DNA of 13,767 nucleotides from Streptomyces violaceus (GTDB taxonomy: Bacteria; Actinomycetota; Actinomycetes; Streptomycetales; Streptomycetaceae), in NCBI GenBank assembly GCA_000715635.1, contig KL569100.1, positions 151,561 through 165,327 on the forward strand, read 5' to 3'. The translations under genes were made by a program, and so were the position numbers. Shown here piece after piece: positions 13,475 to 13,767 of the stretch (position 1 is its first letter; the number at the start of each line of letters is the position of its first letter). The notes under the pieces were generated by a model that ran no database searches, had not been told where the DNA came from, and saw only the letters and a program-made list of their open reading frames with translations.

Positions 13475-13767
13475 CGGCGGGATCGCGTCCTGTGGTTCTG
13501 CCGCCGTGTTGTTCGAGAGTGAGCTGTCCATTGAGGTGTCGATGACCGTCGATCCACTGACGGACCCGTGCGATCTTGCCGTACCTGTACGGCTCGTCCG
13601 CACGGTCGGGCCCTACCGGGTGGGCACCGAACCGCTCGGTGAGGAGCCTCGTACTCCTCCCGGCAAGCCTTTGTCCGCGAGGATCAGCTGCCCGGCACTC
13701 GGCTGGTGAGGGGTTGGGCGGCGAGGTGCTTGTTGTAACGCCGGCTGTCGGCGTACGCGAGGTCGTA
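13475..13767 (-). pseudogene. Decayed IS982-family transposase fragment
   Basis: Read on the minus strand, pieces of an IS982-type DDE transposase appear in different frames: GQLILADKG (about 13667-13693), then, shifted in frame, LLTERFGAHPVGPDRADEPYRYGKIARVRQ, then WIDGHRHLNGQLTLEQHGGRT (HGGRT at 13494-13508). Intact family members have a D-K-G/N motif, a PxRKxE-like stretch, RQxIEsVxdTLKGQLxLExHGGRT and a tail ending in AxxIWHN. Here the DKG and HGG blocks are separated by frameshifts, the part between RQWI and NGQL looks scrambled by paired indels, and the tail is not recognisable. The outermost 27 codons to the window edge (13684-13767) are open in another frame with strong G/C third positions and may be the same transposase before a frameshift, or the end of another gene. 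The family assignment is from memory of conserved motifs. Confidence 0.65.

Noticed and set aside
13296..13709. Plus-strand frame of 137 aa
   Set aside because: It overlaps minus-strand transposase remnants and shows no recognisable features.
1..13767. CRISPR arrays, tRNA or rRNA genes
   Set aside because: No regularly spaced direct repeats and no tRNA-like or rRNA-like segments were seen by eye.

Overview
The window is high-GC actinobacterial DNA, most likely from Streptomyces or a close relative. Real genes show strong G/C bias at third codon positions, use GTG and TTG starts, and overlap by four bases at stop/start junctions. No tRNA, rRNA or CRISPR array was seen.

Left part (1-2113): a very strong hairpin (43-81) probably ends transcription of a gene off the window. 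Three small plus-strand genes follow: a His/Cys-rich one-helix membrane protein (196-624), a DUF3105 protein (757-1389) and a DUF305 protein (1386-2009). The last two are translationally coupled, and a 14-bp-stem terminator closes the group at 2082-2113. All three are predicted membrane-anchored with domains rich in His, Met or Cys, which suggests extracytoplasmic metal (probably copper) handling. A gene-free stretch of about 720 bases with several perfect hairpins follows.

Middle and right part (2837-13139): this looks like an organosulfur acquisition and desulfurization locus. In order it holds a nitroreductase-family flavoprotein (2837-3517), a divergently transcribed IclR-type regulator (3740-4519, minus), a DszB-like sulfinate desulfinase (4977-5981), an SsuD-like flavin monooxygenase (6289-7425), a second luciferase-like monooxygenase (7438-8565), a cysteine synthase-family PLP enzyme (8562-9527), an SsuC/TauC-type permease (9524-10378), its ATPase (10375-11205), an alpha/beta hydrolase (11202-12044) and a lipoprotein solute-binding protein (12117-13139). 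From 6289 to 12044 the genes are separated by at most 12 bases or overlap by four, so they form one operon. The binding protein follows after a 72-base gap. Four copies of a palindromic motif, CCRCAWTGYGG, lie between the IclR gene and the desulfinase gene and are the best candidates for the regulator's operator.

Inferred logic: the ABC system imports a sulfur compound (a sulfonate, sulfone or a larger conjugate); the hydrolase may trim an ester or amide; one or two FMNH2-dependent monooxygenases oxidise at carbon or sulfur; the DszB-like enzyme releases sulfite from a sulfinate; and the cysteine synthase homologue captures reduced sulfur. The nitroreductase is a possible reduced-flavin supplier, since no SsuE/DszD-type reductase is otherwise present. 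A DszC-type enzyme is also absent, and the SsuD-like enzyme appears to lack several catalytic residues of E. coli SsuD, so the substrate is probably neither dibenzothiophene nor a simple alkanesulfonate.

Right edge (13140-13767): no intact gene is seen. On the minus strand, broken pieces of an IS982-family transposase can be read, marking a decayed insertion sequence next to the operon.
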